A stretch of 64,000 nt of DNA from Streptomyces sp. 2114.4 (GCF_900187385.1 NZ_FYEY01000001.1:1860001-1924000), one strand, 5' to 3'. Positions 9,228-20,895 are shown, counted from the stretch's first letter. Numbers and translations are program-made. Notes: a model not told the origin generated them from the letters alone.

Positions 9228-9231
<4 letters not shown>
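7723..9231 (-). CDS. SWIM zinc finger protein
   Basis: 502 residues from ATG 9231, whose ATGA overlaps the stop of the SNF2 gene. The SWIM motif CSCPDHGRPCKH (C-x-C-xn-C-x-H) lies at about residues 149-160, preceded by the usual GxxYxxxGxV element (GRTYARDGHVDTINV) and a strand with VRGSRPRPYSAEI. The middle is a long Pro/Ala/Gly-rich linker. The C-terminal part (RALYRDLAAATGRTTTDVARSVAAWRQGGREGLALLEAVWNPPAG) is characteristic of the actinomycete SWIM proteins encoded beside SNF2 ATPases. It likely binds DNA or the ATPase and works in the same complex; the biological process is unknown. Confidence 0.8.
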
Positions 9232-12188
<2,957 letters not shown>

Positions 12189-12210
12189 GCCATTCCTCAC
12201 TGCTCGTTCG

Positions 12211-12380
12211 TTCACTGCACGGTCGCGCACCGCTTGATCGTTCGCCGCGTGGTCGTGCACGGCTTGATCATTCGCCGCGTGGTCGTCCACGGCTTGATCA
12301 TTCGCCGCGTGGTCGTGCGCGGCTCGATGATTCACGGCGTGGCCGTGCACTGCTCGATCGTGCACCGCGTGGTCGTTCCA
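12211..12380. repeat. Six tandem 30-bp repeats upstream of the SNF2 operon
   Basis: Units start at 12211, 12241, 12271, 12301, 12331 and 12361 (the last one partial). The units at 12241 and 12271 differ at one position; outer ones are more diverged. Each unit contains CGCGTGGTCGT followed by a version of GCACGGCTTGATCA. The period is exactly 30 bp, so it keeps an open frame on the minus strand (a 10-residue Asp-His-Ala-Ala-Asn-Asp-Gln-Ala-Val-type repeat) continuous with the SNF2 gene. They may be iteron-like protein sites or an N-terminal coding repeat. Confidence 0.9.
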
Positions 12381-12751
12381 CCCCGGCCGCGGAGCTCGCG
12401 GAACCTGCCGCGAACGGCCCGGTCCGGCGCCCCCGGCCTGCGAGTCTACGGTCGCACGCACCACGTCTTCCGCTTCCCTCCCCAGCGTTCACACCTCCCT
12501 CGAAGCGCCGGGCACCGAAGCCCCGGCCGCGGGCGGTGAACGCACGGCACGTCTCGCCCCGCCGCGGTCCCGGCCCTTCCCGATCGATGGAAGCAGACAG
12601 CACTGACAATGCGTCCCGACCAGGCCTTCCGCGCGCGGGCCGGAGGTTATCCACAGGCCGGAGGAATCGCTCTCGCCCTCGGCCCGAAATCCGCTACGGT
12701 GAGCGACATCGTCACTCTCAGTAATCAATCCGCGTCGATGAGGAGCACGGC
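12381..12751. other. Divergent promoter region of the SNF2 and UvrD-like genes
   Basis: About 370 bp without a convincing gene. It holds a consensus DnaA box at 12647-12655 and a possible -10 element TACGGT at 12695-12700 reading toward the UvrD-like gene, without a clear -35. On the other strand an in-frame GTG at 12464 for an extended SNF2 protein follows GGGAGGG at rather long spacing. Confidence 0.4.
12647..12655 (+). promoter_or_regulatory. Consensus DnaA box
   Basis: TTATCCACA, identical to the classical DnaA box, about 97 bp upstream of the UvrD-like helicase start. Single copies occur by chance in a genome of this size, but such an AT-rich 9-mer is rare at this GC content. Confidence 0.4.
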
Positions 12752-14341
12752 ATGCACATCCCCACGCCCGAACAATCCGCCGCGGCGGAGGCCTTTGCGA
12801 CCGGCGCGCATCTGGTGATCCAGGCCGGCGCCGGGACCGGCAAGACGACCACCCTCGCGATGCTCGCCCGCACCGCGCGACGGGAGGTCCGATCAGGCCG
12901 GTACATCGCTTTTAACAGAGCGGTCGCGCGCCATGCCGCGCGGACCTTCCCCGCCGAAGTGTCCTGCGGAACCGCCCACTCCCTCGCCTACACCGCCGTG
13001 GGCAAGCGCTACCAGGCACGTATGAACGCCCCCCGGCGAGCAGGATGGCGCACGGGCGCCGCCCTGGGCATCAACGAGGACATGACCGTCCCCATCGGCG
13101 CACGCAAGGTGACCCACAAGGCGCTCTCCTACACGGTCCTGCGCACCGTCACCCGCTTCTGCCAGTCGGCCGACCAGGAGATCGCGTCCCATCATGTCCC
13201 ACCGCCGCGCGGAGCCGAATCCGCGCCGCTGCACGCACAACTCGCCGCTCTCGTCCTGCCCTACGCGCGCAAGGCCTGGGCCGACCTGCAGCATCCGGAC
13301 CACGGCGTCGTCCGCTTCGAGCACGACCACTACCTCAAGATGTGGGCGCTGAGCGAGCCCGTCATCCCGGGGGATTTCCTGCTCCTGGACGAGGCGCAGG
13401 ACACCAGCCCTGTGGTCGAGCAGGTCTTCACGGCCCAGCGCGACCACGCACAACTGGTGCTGGTAGGAGACTCGGCCCAGGCCATCTACGGCTGGCGCGG
13501 CGCCCGCGACGTCATGACCGGGTTCGACGGCAGACAGCTCAGCCTCTCCCGGTCGTTCCGCTTCGGCCCGGCTCTTGCGGCGGAGGCCAACCGCTGGCTC
13601 ACCATCGCCAGCGCGCCGATCCGGCTCACCGGATCGCCCTGCCGGGAGACGGAGTTACGCAGGGTTCCCGTGCCGGAGGCGATCCTGTGCCGGACGAATG
13701 TGGGAGCGATGGCGGAGGTCATCGGGCAGCTGGAGGCGGGCCGCCGGGTCGCCCTCGCCGGCGGCGGCCAAGCACTCAGCGCCCTCGCCCGCGCCGCATA
13801 CGACCTCGAGGCCGGCCGCCGCACCGGCCACCCCGAGCTGATGCTTTTCGAGACCTGGGCCGAACTGCGCGAGTACGCGGAGTCCGACCCGGCCGGACGC
13901 GATCTGCTCCCCTTGGCGGAGCTCGTCGACGCACACGGCACGGAGGCGCTGCTGCAAGCCCTGGATCAGCTCTCACCCGAGGACTCCGCCGAGGTGACGG
14001 TGTCGACGGCACACCGGGCCAAGGGCCGGGAGTGGGCAAGCGTGCGCGTCGCGGACGATTTCACGGGGCCCGACGACCTCGACGAGCCCGGCGAGGACGG
14101 GACCCCGCTGCCCGGCCCGGTCGATCTCGACGAGGCGCGCCTGGCCTACGTTGCCGTCACCCGTGCCCGCTCGCTCCTCGACATCGGCGGACTGTCCTGG
14201 ATCAACAGCCACCCCGCCGGCGACCCGCCCCCTGCCCCGCTCCCCGACCCGTGCCCTACCGGAGGAAAGCCCGCCGAACGGCCGGCGAGAGGAGCGGAAG
14301 GAACAGCGCACAGCTGGGAAAGAGGCGCCAAAGACAGGTGA
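12752..14341 (+). CDS. UvrD/FBH1-like superfamily I DNA helicase
   Basis: 529 residues from ATG 12752 with AGGAG 7 bases upstream. Motifs in order: the Q-like TPEQSAAAEAF; Walker A VIQAGAGTGKTTTLAMLA (residues 24-41); Ia YIAFNRAVARHAA; motif II LLLDEAQDTSPVVEQVF (about 212); III LVLVGDSAQAIYGWRGA (about 238); V VTVSTAHRAKGREW (about 415) and VI LAYVAVTRARSLL (about 457). The small size and the YIAFNR, DEAQDT pattern recall the F-box-helicase-1-like bacterial group rather than full-length UvrD or PcrA. A TTA codon at 13655 (residue 302) would make translation dependent on the bldA tRNA. The C-terminal 40 residues are disordered. The DUF6343-like gene follows closely. Confidence 0.85.
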   Translation: MHIPTPEQSAAAEAFATGAHLVIQAGAGTGKTTTLAMLARTARREVRSGRYIAFNRAVARHAARTFPAEVSCGTAHSLAYTAVGKRYQARMNAPRRAGWRTGAALGINEDMTVPIGARKVTHKALSYTVLRTVTRFCQSADQEIASHHVPPPRGAESAPLHAQLAALVLPYARKAWADLQHPDHGVVRFEHDHYLKMWALSEPVIPGDFLLLDEAQDTSPVVEQVFTAQRDHAQLVLVGDSAQAIYGWRGARDVMTGFDGRQLSLSRSFRFGPALAAEANRWLTIASAPIRLTGSPCRETELRRVPVPEAILCRTNVGAMAEVIGQLEAGRRVALAGGGQALSALARAAYDLEAGRRTGHPELMLFETWAELREYAESDPAGRDLLPLAELVDAHGTEALLQALDQLSPEDSAEVTVSTAHRAKGREWASVRVADDFTGPDDLDEPGEDGTPLPGPVDLDEARLAYVAVTRARSLLDIGGLSWINSHPAGDPPPAPLPDPCPTGGKPAERPARGAEGTAHSWERGAKDR

Positions 14342-14387
14342 CGGGCCGGCCGATCGGGAGGATGCTGGAGGTGGGAGATGGGTGCCG

Positions 14388-14702
14388 ATGCGTACGGGAA
14401 ATGAGCCCCTTCAGGCACGTAGCCCGCTGAGAATCCGCTGCGGACTGGCGCTGTGGGGGTTGCTGTGGGCGATCGCCGGAACCGTGGCCTTCATCGATAC
14501 CGGGCGACCTGAGTGGGCGGCGGCCTGTGCCGCGCTGGCCCTGGTGGCGGCCACCGACCTGGCCGTGGTGATCCGCCACATCCACCAGGGACCGCACTAC
14601 CAGCCGGGAAGGGACATACCGCCGTACGCCCCCGACCGAGGGCGCAACGACGCGTTCGGCATACGGAACGGCCCCGGCCGGAGACGGGACAGCAGACCGT
14701 AG
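14388..14702 (+). CDS. Small membrane protein, DUF6343-like
   Basis: 104 residues from ATG 14388 (MRTGNEPLQARSPLRIR); a GTG at 14382 is an alternative, with GGGAG at closer spacing. Two hydrophobic helices follow (LALWGLLWAIAGTVAFI and WAAACAALALVAATDLAVVI), then a soluble tail with RHIHQGPHYQPGRDIPPY, the signature I associate with the DUF6343 family of streptomycetes. No function is known for the family. It lies 46 bp behind the UvrD-like gene, so co-transcription is likely. Confidence 0.65.
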   Translation: MRTGNEPLQARSPLRIRCGLALWGLLWAIAGTVAFIDTGRPEWAAACAALALVAATDLAVVIRHIHQGPHYQPGRDIPPYAPDRGRNDAFGIRNGPGRRRDSRP

Positions 14703-14820
14703 TCACCGCGGCGCGGGACGCGACGTCACGCTTGCGGCGAAGGCGGGGCGCCGCGCCGGCCGCGATCGGCGCGGACGGCGCGGACGGCGTGGACCGTGCG
14801 GGGGGTCGCGGACGGCGTGA

Positions 14821-15252
14821 CTACTCCGGACCGGCGTCCGGGTGTCCCCGATCATGGTCGCCGTTGTTGCCACCGTCGCCGTTGCCCGTACCCAGTGGAA
14901 AGCGGGCGGCCTCGATGAATTCCGGGCGCGGTTCGAGAGCCGCTGCCAGCCGGAAGTGGCGCAGCGCCTCCTCGGCGCGGTCGGCACGCTCCAGGGTGCG
15001 TCCGAGCGCGAAATGCGCGAAGGCGTTGTCCGGCTCGCGTTCCAGCACGATCTGGAACTCGAGCTCCGCGGGCCGCAGTTGAGCGGCGAGGAAGAAGGCA
15101 CGGGCGCGCAGCAGCCGGGCCGCGGTGTTCTCGGGGTGCGCGGTGATGACCGAGTCCAGCAGCCGGATCGCCCCGCGTGGGTCGCGGGCCGCCAACAGCT
15201 GCTCCGCGGCGCGGAAGTCGATGACATGCGTCTCGGGGCTGGTCTCGGGCAC
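14821..15252 (-). CDS. Tetratricopeptide repeat protein
   Basis: 143 residues from GTG 15252, chosen over an upstream in-frame Arg-rich start because AGGAG lies 6 bases ahead of it. The sequence is two or three TPR units: AAEQLLAARDPRGAIRLLDSVITAHPENTAA, RLLRARAFFLAAQLRPAELEFQIVLEREPDNAFA and HFALGRTLERADRAEEALRHFRLAAALEPRPEF. The last 25 residues are Gly/Asp/Asn rich. TPRs mediate protein contacts; partner unknown. Confidence 0.8.
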   Translation of the reverse strand: MPETSPETHVIDFRAAEQLLAARDPRGAIRLLDSVITAHPENTAARLLRARAFFLAAQLRPAELEFQIVLEREPDNAFAHFALGRTLERADRAEEALRHFRLAAALEPRPEFIEAARFPLGTGNGDGGNNGDHDRGHPDAGPE

Positions 15253-15468
15253 GGCTGCTCCTCTCCGTCGCCGTCGGCGCATGCACCGTCCACGGACCGT
15301 CCGGCGTTACCTGCTGCACAACATTCCCGTCGGCCGCGGCATTCCCTGGCCGGCACGGCTTCAACCGGGGGGCTTCCGGCCCCCTGTGCGAGCACAGCCG
15401 ACCGGGCCGGCGGAGGAGCACCGCCGACCGCTCACTACCGGTCCGGCGCTCGCTACCGGTCCGCTTCC

Positions 15469-15945
15469 CTACAGACTGATGTGGTACGCCTTGCGCAACG
15501 TCTCGTGTACGGTCCACCGCGTGCGGTCGCCCTCGCGCAGCACGCAGGCATCGCCGGGTCCCACCTCCAGCACGGAGCCGCCCTCGACCTCGATGGTGGC
15601 GCGCCCGCTGACGACCACGAACAGCTCATTGGCCTCGGTGTCCGTCACCACACCCGGTGTGATCTGCCAGATTCCGCGGAGCTGCCGCCCGTCGGGGGAT
15701 TCCCACAACACTTTGCCCGTCACCACCGGCTCACCCGCGACGATCTGCGAGGGGTCCAACGGGTCAGGTTCCAGATCGGCATCCGCGATGCCGGGGATGT
15801 TGACCACGAACGAGGCGGGCGCCGGGTCACCGGCAACGGGCGGCGCGGCGGACTCGGCAACCGAGCCGGGGCCGGAGCCCGGCTCCGTGGTACCGGCGGG
15901 CCCGGTCGCGGAGTTCGTGGCGTCAAGATCGGAAGCAGCAGTCAT
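15469..15945 (-). CDS. Cupin-domain protein
   Basis: 158 residues from ATG 15945. After a disordered 45-residue N-terminus the body is one beta-barrel: KVLWESPDGRQLRGIWQITPGVV, then TDTEANELFVVVSGRATIEVEGGSVLEVGPGDACVLREGDRTRWTVHETLRKAYHISL. The E-x-x-x-V-V-x-G-x-x-x-x-E and GPGD elements are the cupin motifs of the ethanolamine-utilisation/DUF861-type (Cupin_3) family; the usual first-motif histidines are replaced, so metal binding is uncertain. The coaE gene lies just 23 bp upstream on the same strand and the two probably share a transcript. Confidence 0.7.
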   Translation of the reverse strand: MTAASDLDATNSATGPAGTTEPGSGPGSVAESAAPPVAGDPAPASFVVNIPGIADADLEPDPLDPSQIVAGEPVVTGKVLWESPDGRQLRGIWQITPGVVTDTEANELFVVVSGRATIEVEGGSVLEVGPGDACVLREGDRTRWTVHETLRKAYHISL

Positions 15946-15968
15946 GGCGGCGAGGTTACCCTCCGGCC

Positions 15969-16559
15969 TCAGTCGCTCCGCAGTCGCTCCCATACGGCGC
16001 GGACCTGGGGTTCCAGCGCGTCCAGCGGCCCGTCGTTGTCGATGACGAGATCCGCGACGGCCAGCCGCTGTTCGCGGGTGGCCTGGGCCTCCATCCGCGA
16101 GGTGGCCTCCTCCTCCGCCATGCCGCGCAGCCGCACCAAGCGGTCCAGCTGGGTCTGCTGCGCGGCGTCGACCACGACCACCAGGTCGTAGAGCGGTGCC
16201 AGGCCGTTCTCCGTCAGCAGCGGGACATCGTGCACCACCACCGCGTCCGGCCCGGCCGAGGCTTCGAGTTCGGCCGACCGCGCCCCCACCAGCGGGTGCA
16301 CAATCGCATTCAGCGCCTTCAGCTTCCCGGGGTCGGAGAACACGATCCGGCCGAGCTTCGGCCGGTCCAACGTGCCGTCCGGCGCGAGTACGTCGCTGCC
16401 GAACTCCTCGACCACTGCCGCCAGTCCCGGCGTACCCGGCTCGACGACCTCGCGTGCGATCTTGTCCGCGTCCACCACCACCGCGCCGTACGACGCCAGC
16501 AAGCGCGAAACCTCACTCTTGCCCGCACCGATTCCGCCGGTCAGCCCCACCTTCACCAT
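15969..16559 (-). CDS. coaE: Dephospho-CoA kinase
   Basis: 196 residues. It phosphorylates the 3'-hydroxyl of dephospho-CoA ribose, the last step of coenzyme A synthesis. P-loop [11 protein letters not shown] at residues 5-15, [15 protein letters not shown] at about 28-42, the lid [11 protein letters not shown], the HPLVG motif at about 88, [22 protein letters not shown] and the adenine-side [23 protein letters not shown]. Length is normal for the bacterial enzyme. Part of a minus-strand series with the cupin gene behind it and the PAC2 gene ahead. Confidence 0.95.
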   Translation of the reverse strand: MVKVGLTGGIGAGKSEVSRLLASYGAVVVDADKIAREVVEPGTPGLAAVVEEFGSDVLAPDGTLDRPKLGRIVFSDPGKLKALNAIVHPLVGARSAELEASAGPDAVVVHDVPLLTENGLAPLYDLVVVVDAAQQTQLDRLVRLRGMAEEEATSRMEAQATREQRLAVADLVIDNDGPLDALEPQVRAVWERLRSD

Positions 16560-16625
16560 GGGCCCACGCTATACGCTGCGCGCGGACGGCAGGAGTGCAG
16601 GAGACAGCTCCGGCCTGCTCCCCTC

Positions 16626-16673
16626 CGGCCTCCCTCATGCCCGGCCTCCCTCATGCCCGGCCTCCCTCATGCC
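16626..16673. repeat. Three tandem 16-bp repeats between coaE and the PAC2 gene
   Basis: Three identical units of CGGCCTCCCTCATGCC at 16626, 16642 and 16658, followed by a degenerate copy. They lie in the 179-bp gap upstream of coaE and downstream of the PAC2 gene. Confidence 0.9.
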
Positions 16674-16738
16674 CGGCTTCACTCACGTCCCGGCTCACAC
16701 ATGCCCCTCCCCCTCACCCCCGGCAGGTTCCGGCTCGC

Positions 16739-17692
16739 TCAGGCCCCGCCGGCGCCGCCGTCGCCCTCGCGCTCCGCCAGGAAGCGCTCGAACTCCCTGC
16801 CGATCTCATCGGCCGACGGCAGGTCCACCGGCTCGGCCACCAAGTTCCCCCGGCTCTCCGCCCCGGCCACCGCGTCGTACTGGTGCTCCAGCCCGCGGAC
16901 CAGCGCGACCAGTTCCTCATCGCCCTCCGAGATCTGCCGCTCGATCTCCTCCTGCGTCCGCAGTGCCTCCGTACGCAGCGTATGCGCGGCGCCCGGCAAC
17001 ACCAGCCCGGTCGCGGCCGTCACGGCTTCCAGCGCTGTCAGCGCGGCATCCGGATAGGCGGACCGGGCGATGTAGTGCGGAACGTGCGCCGCCACGCCCA
17101 GAACGTCGTGTCCCGCCTCCGCCAGCCGGAACTCGATCAGCGCCTCCGCGCTGCCGGGCACCTGTGCCTCGTCGAAGAAGCCGCCGTGCCCGGGCATCAG
17201 ATCGGTGCGGTTGCCGTGCGGGGTGATGCCTACGGGGCGGGTGTGCGGCACGCCCATGGGGATGCCGTGGAAGTTCACCGAGAGGCGTACACCGAGGCGC
17301 TCCACGATCCCCTTCACGGCGGCCGCGAAGCGCTCCCACTCGACGTCCGGTTCGGGTCCGGACAGCAGCAGGAACGGCGCGTCGGTGGTGTCCCGTACGA
17401 GCCGCAGCTCGATACCCGGGGTCTCGTAGGCGGTCCAGCGGTTGCGCTCGAAGGTGAGTAGGGGGCGGCGGGCGCGGTAGTCGACGAGGCGGTCGTGGTC
17501 GAAGCGGGCGACGACCTGGTTCGGCAAGCCGTCGAGAAGCCGTTCAACGATCTGGTCGCCGGTCTCGCCGGCGTCGATGTACCCGTCGAAGTGGTACAGC
17601 AGCACCAGTCCGGCGGAGTCCCTGGAGGCTATCGCCTCCACCTCCGCGAGCCCGCTCGGCTCCCATTCGTACATACCCTGGGGATCCAACAC
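16739..17692 (-). CDS. PAC2 family protein (proteasome assembly chaperone-like)
   Basis: 317 residues from GTG 17692, preceded by GAGGAGGAG at 9 bases. Typical actinobacterial PAC2 features: [20 protein letters not shown] near the start, [55 protein letters not shown] and [21 protein letters not shown], with an acidic coiled C-terminus ([22 protein letters not shown]). The fold is that of proteasome assembly chaperone 2; actinobacteria possess a 20S proteasome, but the role of this branch is not established. Confidence 0.85.
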   Translation of the reverse strand: MLDPQGMYEWEPSGLAEVEAIASRDSAGLVLLYHFDGYIDAGETGDQIVERLLDGLPNQVVARFDHDRLVDYRARRPLLTFERNRWTAYETPGIELRLVRDTTDAPFLLLSGPEPDVEWERFAAAVKGIVERLGVRLSVNFHGIPMGVPHTRPVGITPHGNRTDLMPGHGGFFDEAQVPGSAEALIEFRLAEAGHDVLGVAAHVPHYIARSAYPDAALTALEAVTAATGLVLPGAAHTLRTEALRTQEEIERQISEGDEELVALVRGLEHQYDAVAGAESRGNLVAEPVDLPSADEIGREFERFLAEREGDGGAGGA

Positions 17693-18045
17693 AGTGACTG
17701 CTCCTCCTCGTTCTCCTCAGCGGCAACGCACGATCCGGCGCGGGCATTCCCGGTTCCCGATGAGAGGGAAGCCCCCTGCCTCGCGCATGCCCCGGCACCG
17801 GCCCGGCCCATGCTCCCGATCCGGCCCCGCTCCCGTTCCCGCTCCCCCACCGCTTCAGAAACCCGCACGCGCCTGAAGGAACCTCAACTCACCGCCGCAC
17901 CGGGCGGATTCACCTCCACACACCCACCACATCCCCGGCCGGAGCGCCGCCACCGCCCCCGGCCGCCCCTGGCCGCCCCTGGCCGCCCACGCGCCTGCCG
18001 CGCGGCACGCACCGCCCGCACCCCCGCGCCTGCCCCCGGACACGA
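17693..18045. other. Gap between the PAC2 gene and the rpsA terminator
   Basis: About 350 bp with no convincing gene on either strand. It should hold the promoter of the leftward PAC2 gene. Around 17935-17990 is a C-rich, simple-sequence stretch with GGCCGCCCCT repeated. Nothing else recognised. Confidence 0.35.
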
Positions 18046-18079
18046 CGAAGGCCCGCTCCCTTACGGGAACGGGCCTTCG
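18046..18079 (-). terminator. rpsA transcription terminator
   Basis: Hairpin with arms CGAAGGCCCGTTCCC and GGGAGCGGGCCTTCG on the minus strand (one mismatch), 30 bp behind the rpsA stop codon. No long U-run, as usual in this genus. Confidence 0.8.
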
Positions 18080-18108
18080 TCTATCGGCTAGTGCCTACCG
18101 GCAAGAGC

Positions 18109-19629
18109 TCAGCTCTGGCCGCCGGCCAGCTTCTCGCGGAGCGCGGCAAGGGCCTCGTCCGACGCCAGGGCGCCGGAGTTGTCCGCCGACTCCGAGGAGT
18201 AGGAGCCGCCGCCACCGGCGTTGCCGCCGCCGGCCTGGCCGCCACCCTGCGCCGCCGGCGCCGCAGCACCCTCGGCCGCAGCCTGCTCGTCGGCCTCGCG
18301 GGACTTGATGACCTGAGCCTGGTGCTGCTCGAAGCGCTGCTGCGCCTCGGCGTACTGGTTCTCCCAGGCCTCGCGCTGGGTCTCGTAGCCCTCGAGCCAG
18401 TCGTTGGTCTCGGGGTCGAAGCCCTCGGGGTAGATGTAGTTGCCCTGGTCGTCGTAGGACGCGGCCATGCCGTACAGGGTCGGGTCGAACTCGACGGCCG
18501 ACGGGTCGGCGCCGAAGGACTCGTTGGCCTGCTTCAGCGACAGCGAGATCCGGCGACGCTCGAGGTCGATGTCGATGACCTTGACGAAGATCTCGTCGTT
18601 GACCTGGACGACCTGCTCCGGGATCTCGACGTGGCGCTCGGCCAGCTCGGAGATGTGGACCAGGCCCTCGATGCCCTCGTCGACGCGCACGAACGCACCG
18701 AAGGGAACGAGCTTGGTGACCTTACCCGGGACGACCTGACCGATCTGGTGGGTCCGGGCGAACTGCTGCCACGGGTCTTCCTGGGTCGCCTTGAGCGACA
18801 GGGACACGCGCTCGCGGTCCATGTCGACGTCCAGGACCTCGACCGTGACCTCCTGGCCGACCTCGACGACCTCGGACGGGTGGTCGATGTGCTTCCAGGA
18901 CAGCTCGGAGACGTGGACGAGACCGTCGACGCCGCCCAGGTCCACGAAGGCACCGAAGTTGACGATGGAGGAGACGACGCCGGAGCGCACCTGACCCTTC
19001 TGGAGGGTGGTGAGGAAGGTCTGGCGGACCTCGCTCTGGGTCTGCTCCAGCCAGGCACGGCGGGACAGGACCACGTTGTTGCGGTTCTTGTCCAGCTCGA
19101 TGATCTTGGCCTCGAGCTCCTTGCCCACGTAGGGCTGGAGGTCGCGGACGCGGCGCATCTCGACCAGGGAGGCCGGGAGGAAGCCACGGAGGCCGATGTC
19201 GAGGATGAGACCACCCTTGACGACCTCGATGACGGTACCGGTGACGATCCCGTCCTCTTCCTTGATCTTCTCGATGGTGCCCCAGGCGCGCTCGTACTGG
19301 GCACGCTTCTTCGAGAGGATCAGGCGGCCTTCCTTGTCCTCCTTCTGGAGGACCAGGGCCTCGATCTCGTCGCCGACGGCAACGACCTCGTTGGGGTCGA
19401 CGTCGTGCTTGATCGAGAGCTCGCGGCTCGGGATCACACCTTCGGTCTTGTAACCGATGTCGAGCAGGACCTCGTCCCGGTCGACCTTCACGATGACGCC
19501 GTCGACGATGTCGCCGTCGTTGAAGTACTTGATCGTCTCGTCGATCGCGGCGAGGAAGGCTTCCTCGTTACCGATGTCGTTGACCGCAACCTGCGGGGTG
19601 GTGGCGGTGGTCTCGGTGCTGCTCGTCAT
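18109..19629 (-). CDS. rpsA: 30S ribosomal protein S1
   Basis: 506 residues from ATG 19629 (MTSSTETTATTPQVAVNDIG). Four S1/OB domains: about 36-105 (GDIVDGVIVKVDRDEVLLDIGYKTEGVIP), 120-190 (EEDGIVTGTVIEVVKGGLILDIGLRGFLPASL), 208-277 (GQVRSGVVSSIVNFGAFVDLGGVDGLVHVSEL) and 293-362 (GQVVPGKVTKLVPFGAFVRVDEGIEGLVHISEL). This four-domain form is typical of actinobacteria (six in E. coli). The C-terminal 130 residues are Glu/Gln then Gly/Ala rich. It helps load structured mRNAs on the 30S subunit. A strong promoter and a leader of roughly 220 nt lie upstream. Confidence 0.97.
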   Translation of the reverse strand: MTSSTETTATTPQVAVNDIGNEEAFLAAIDETIKYFNDGDIVDGVIVKVDRDEVLLDIGYKTEGVIPSRELSIKHDVDPNEVVAVGDEIEALVLQKEDKEGRLILSKKRAQYERAWGTIEKIKEEDGIVTGTVIEVVKGGLILDIGLRGFLPASLVEMRRVRDLQPYVGKELEAKIIELDKNRNNVVLSRRAWLEQTQSEVRQTFLTTLQKGQVRSGVVSSIVNFGAFVDLGGVDGLVHVSELSWKHIDHPSEVVEVGQEVTVEVLDVDMDRERVSLSLKATQEDPWQQFARTHQIGQVVPGKVTKLVPFGAFVRVDEGIEGLVHISELAERHVEIPEQVVQVNDEIFVKVIDIDLERRRISLSLKQANESFGADPSAVEFDPTLYGMAASYDDQGNYIYPEGFDPETNDWLEGYETQREAWENQYAEAQQRFEQHQAQVIKSREADEQAAAEGAAAPAAQGGGQAGGGNAGGGGSYSSESADNSGALASDEALAALREKLAGGQS

Positions 19630-19856
19630 GTGGGTAAAGGCTCCGGTGCGGACATTGAAGTCGTAGGTACTGCTACGCCGAGAGCCCGTATCGCCTCTGC
19701 ATAAGCCGGACAGTGTCAAAGGCGCCTTCGCCGGAAGCCCGCGGATGCCTGAGCATCCTGAGCGACCCGAGATCGCCTCAAAACCGAGGGGACATACATA
19801 CAGATGCGAGCGCGGCCTGCTACGTCTGAGGCGCGCAAGCCCGCAGCGCAACTTGT

Positions 19857-19885
19857 AGCATACGGGGGCAGCCGGACCCGGTCAA
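19857..19885 (-). promoter_or_regulatory. Housekeeping-type promoter of rpsA
   Basis: On the minus strand: TTGACC (19885-19880), a 17-base spacer, TATGCT (19862-19857). This is a very good match to the vegetative sigma factor consensus. Transcription would start near 19850, leaving an untranslated leader of about 220 nt before rpsA (19630-19850), which is otherwise empty of genes. Confidence 0.75.
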
Positions 19886-20007
19886 TGCGCGAACGCGCAC
19901 ACCGGGGGCAAACGCCCCATAACCGGCACACACGATGTTCCGCGAGGTCGAAAGGCCTCACAGTCCCTGCAGCAACAAGCAGAGCGAACCTTACGACGAC
20001 GGGCGCG

Positions 20008-20895
20008 ATGAACCAAGAGCACGAGCCGGAGGCGACTCGCCGTAACGCCTCGGACACCGAAAGCAGCCGGGCCAGCCGGGGCTGGTGGGACAGCAACGCG
20101 GACGAGTACCAGAGCGAGCACGGTGCCTTCCTCGGGGACGACCGGTTCATCTGGGGCCCGGAGGGACTGGACGAGGCGGACGCCGCGCTCCTCGGGCCGG
20201 CGGCCGAGCTGAAGGGCCGCCGGGTCCTGGAGATCGGAGCCGGTGCGGCGCAGTGTTCCCGCTGGCTGGCGGCGCAGGGCGCGCTCCCGGTGGCGCTCGA
20301 CATCTCCCACCGGCAGCTGCAGCACGCCCTGCGGATCGCCGGCGGGCCGGGCGAGGACGCCCTCGGTCTGGTCGAGGCGGACGCCGGGGCGCTGCCGTTC
20401 TGCGACGGCAGCTTCGACCTCGCCTGTTCCGCGTACGGGGCGCTGCCGTTCGTCGCCGATCCGGTGCGGGTGCTGCGCGAGGTGCGCCGGGTGCTGCGGC
20501 CGGGTGGCCGGTTCGTCTTCTCCGTCTCGCACCCGATCCGCTGGGCCTTCCCCGATGAGCCGGGGCCGGAGGGGCTGTCGGTGGGTGCGTCCTACTTCGA
20601 CCGCACGCCGTACGTCGAGCAGGACGAATCCGGCCGGGCCGTGTACGTCGAGCACCACCGGACGCTGGGCGACCGGGTGCGGGACGTGGTCGCGGCCGGA
20701 TTCCGGCTGGAGGATCTCGTCGAACCGGAATGGCCCGAATGGAACACCCAGGAGTGGGGCGGCTGGTCCCCGCTGCGCGGCCATCTGATCCCGGGGACGG
20801 CGATCTTCGTGTGCTCGGCGGTGGCTCCTCAGCGGACCGCGTCGGCTCCCTGGCGGGCCGGCGGGCCCGGCCGGGGCGGCAGACTGGGGGCGTGA
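20008..20895 (+). CDS. Class I SAM-dependent methyltransferase
   Basis: 295 residues from ATG 20008; no clear ribosome binding site, so the start is uncertain. SAM-binding motif I is RRVLEIGAGAAQCSRWLA (about residues 72-89), with LPVALDISHRQLQHAL (motif II), ADAGALPFCDGSFDLACSAYGALPFVADPVRVLREVRRVLRPGGRFVFSVSHP following the usual ubiE/SmtA order. The N-terminal SRGWWDSNADEYQSEHGAFLG is a marker of an actinobacterial methyltransferase family of unknown substrate. The stop overlaps the start of the hrpB gene (GTGA). Confidence 0.8.
   Translation: MNQEHEPEATRRNASDTESSRASRGWWDSNADEYQSEHGAFLGDDRFIWGPEGLDEADAALLGPAAELKGRRVLEIGAGAAQCSRWLAAQGALPVALDISHRQLQHALRIAGGPGEDALGLVEADAGALPFCDGSFDLACSAYGALPFVADPVRVLREVRRVLRPGGRFVFSVSHPIRWAFPDEPGPEGLSVGASYFDRTPYVEQDESGRAVYVEHHRTLGDRVRDVVAAGFRLEDLVEPEWPEWNTQEWGGWSPLRGHLIPGTAIFVCSAVAPQRTASAPWRAGGPGRGGRLGA

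Noticed and set aside
12211..12380. CRISPR-like array
   Set aside because: The units follow each other directly with no unique spacers, so it is a simple tandem repeat.
12189..12464. SNF2 protein extended to GTG 12464 as the primary annotation
   Set aside because: Possible, but ATG 12188 has a better ribosome binding site and the extension is only repeat sequence; kept as a finding.
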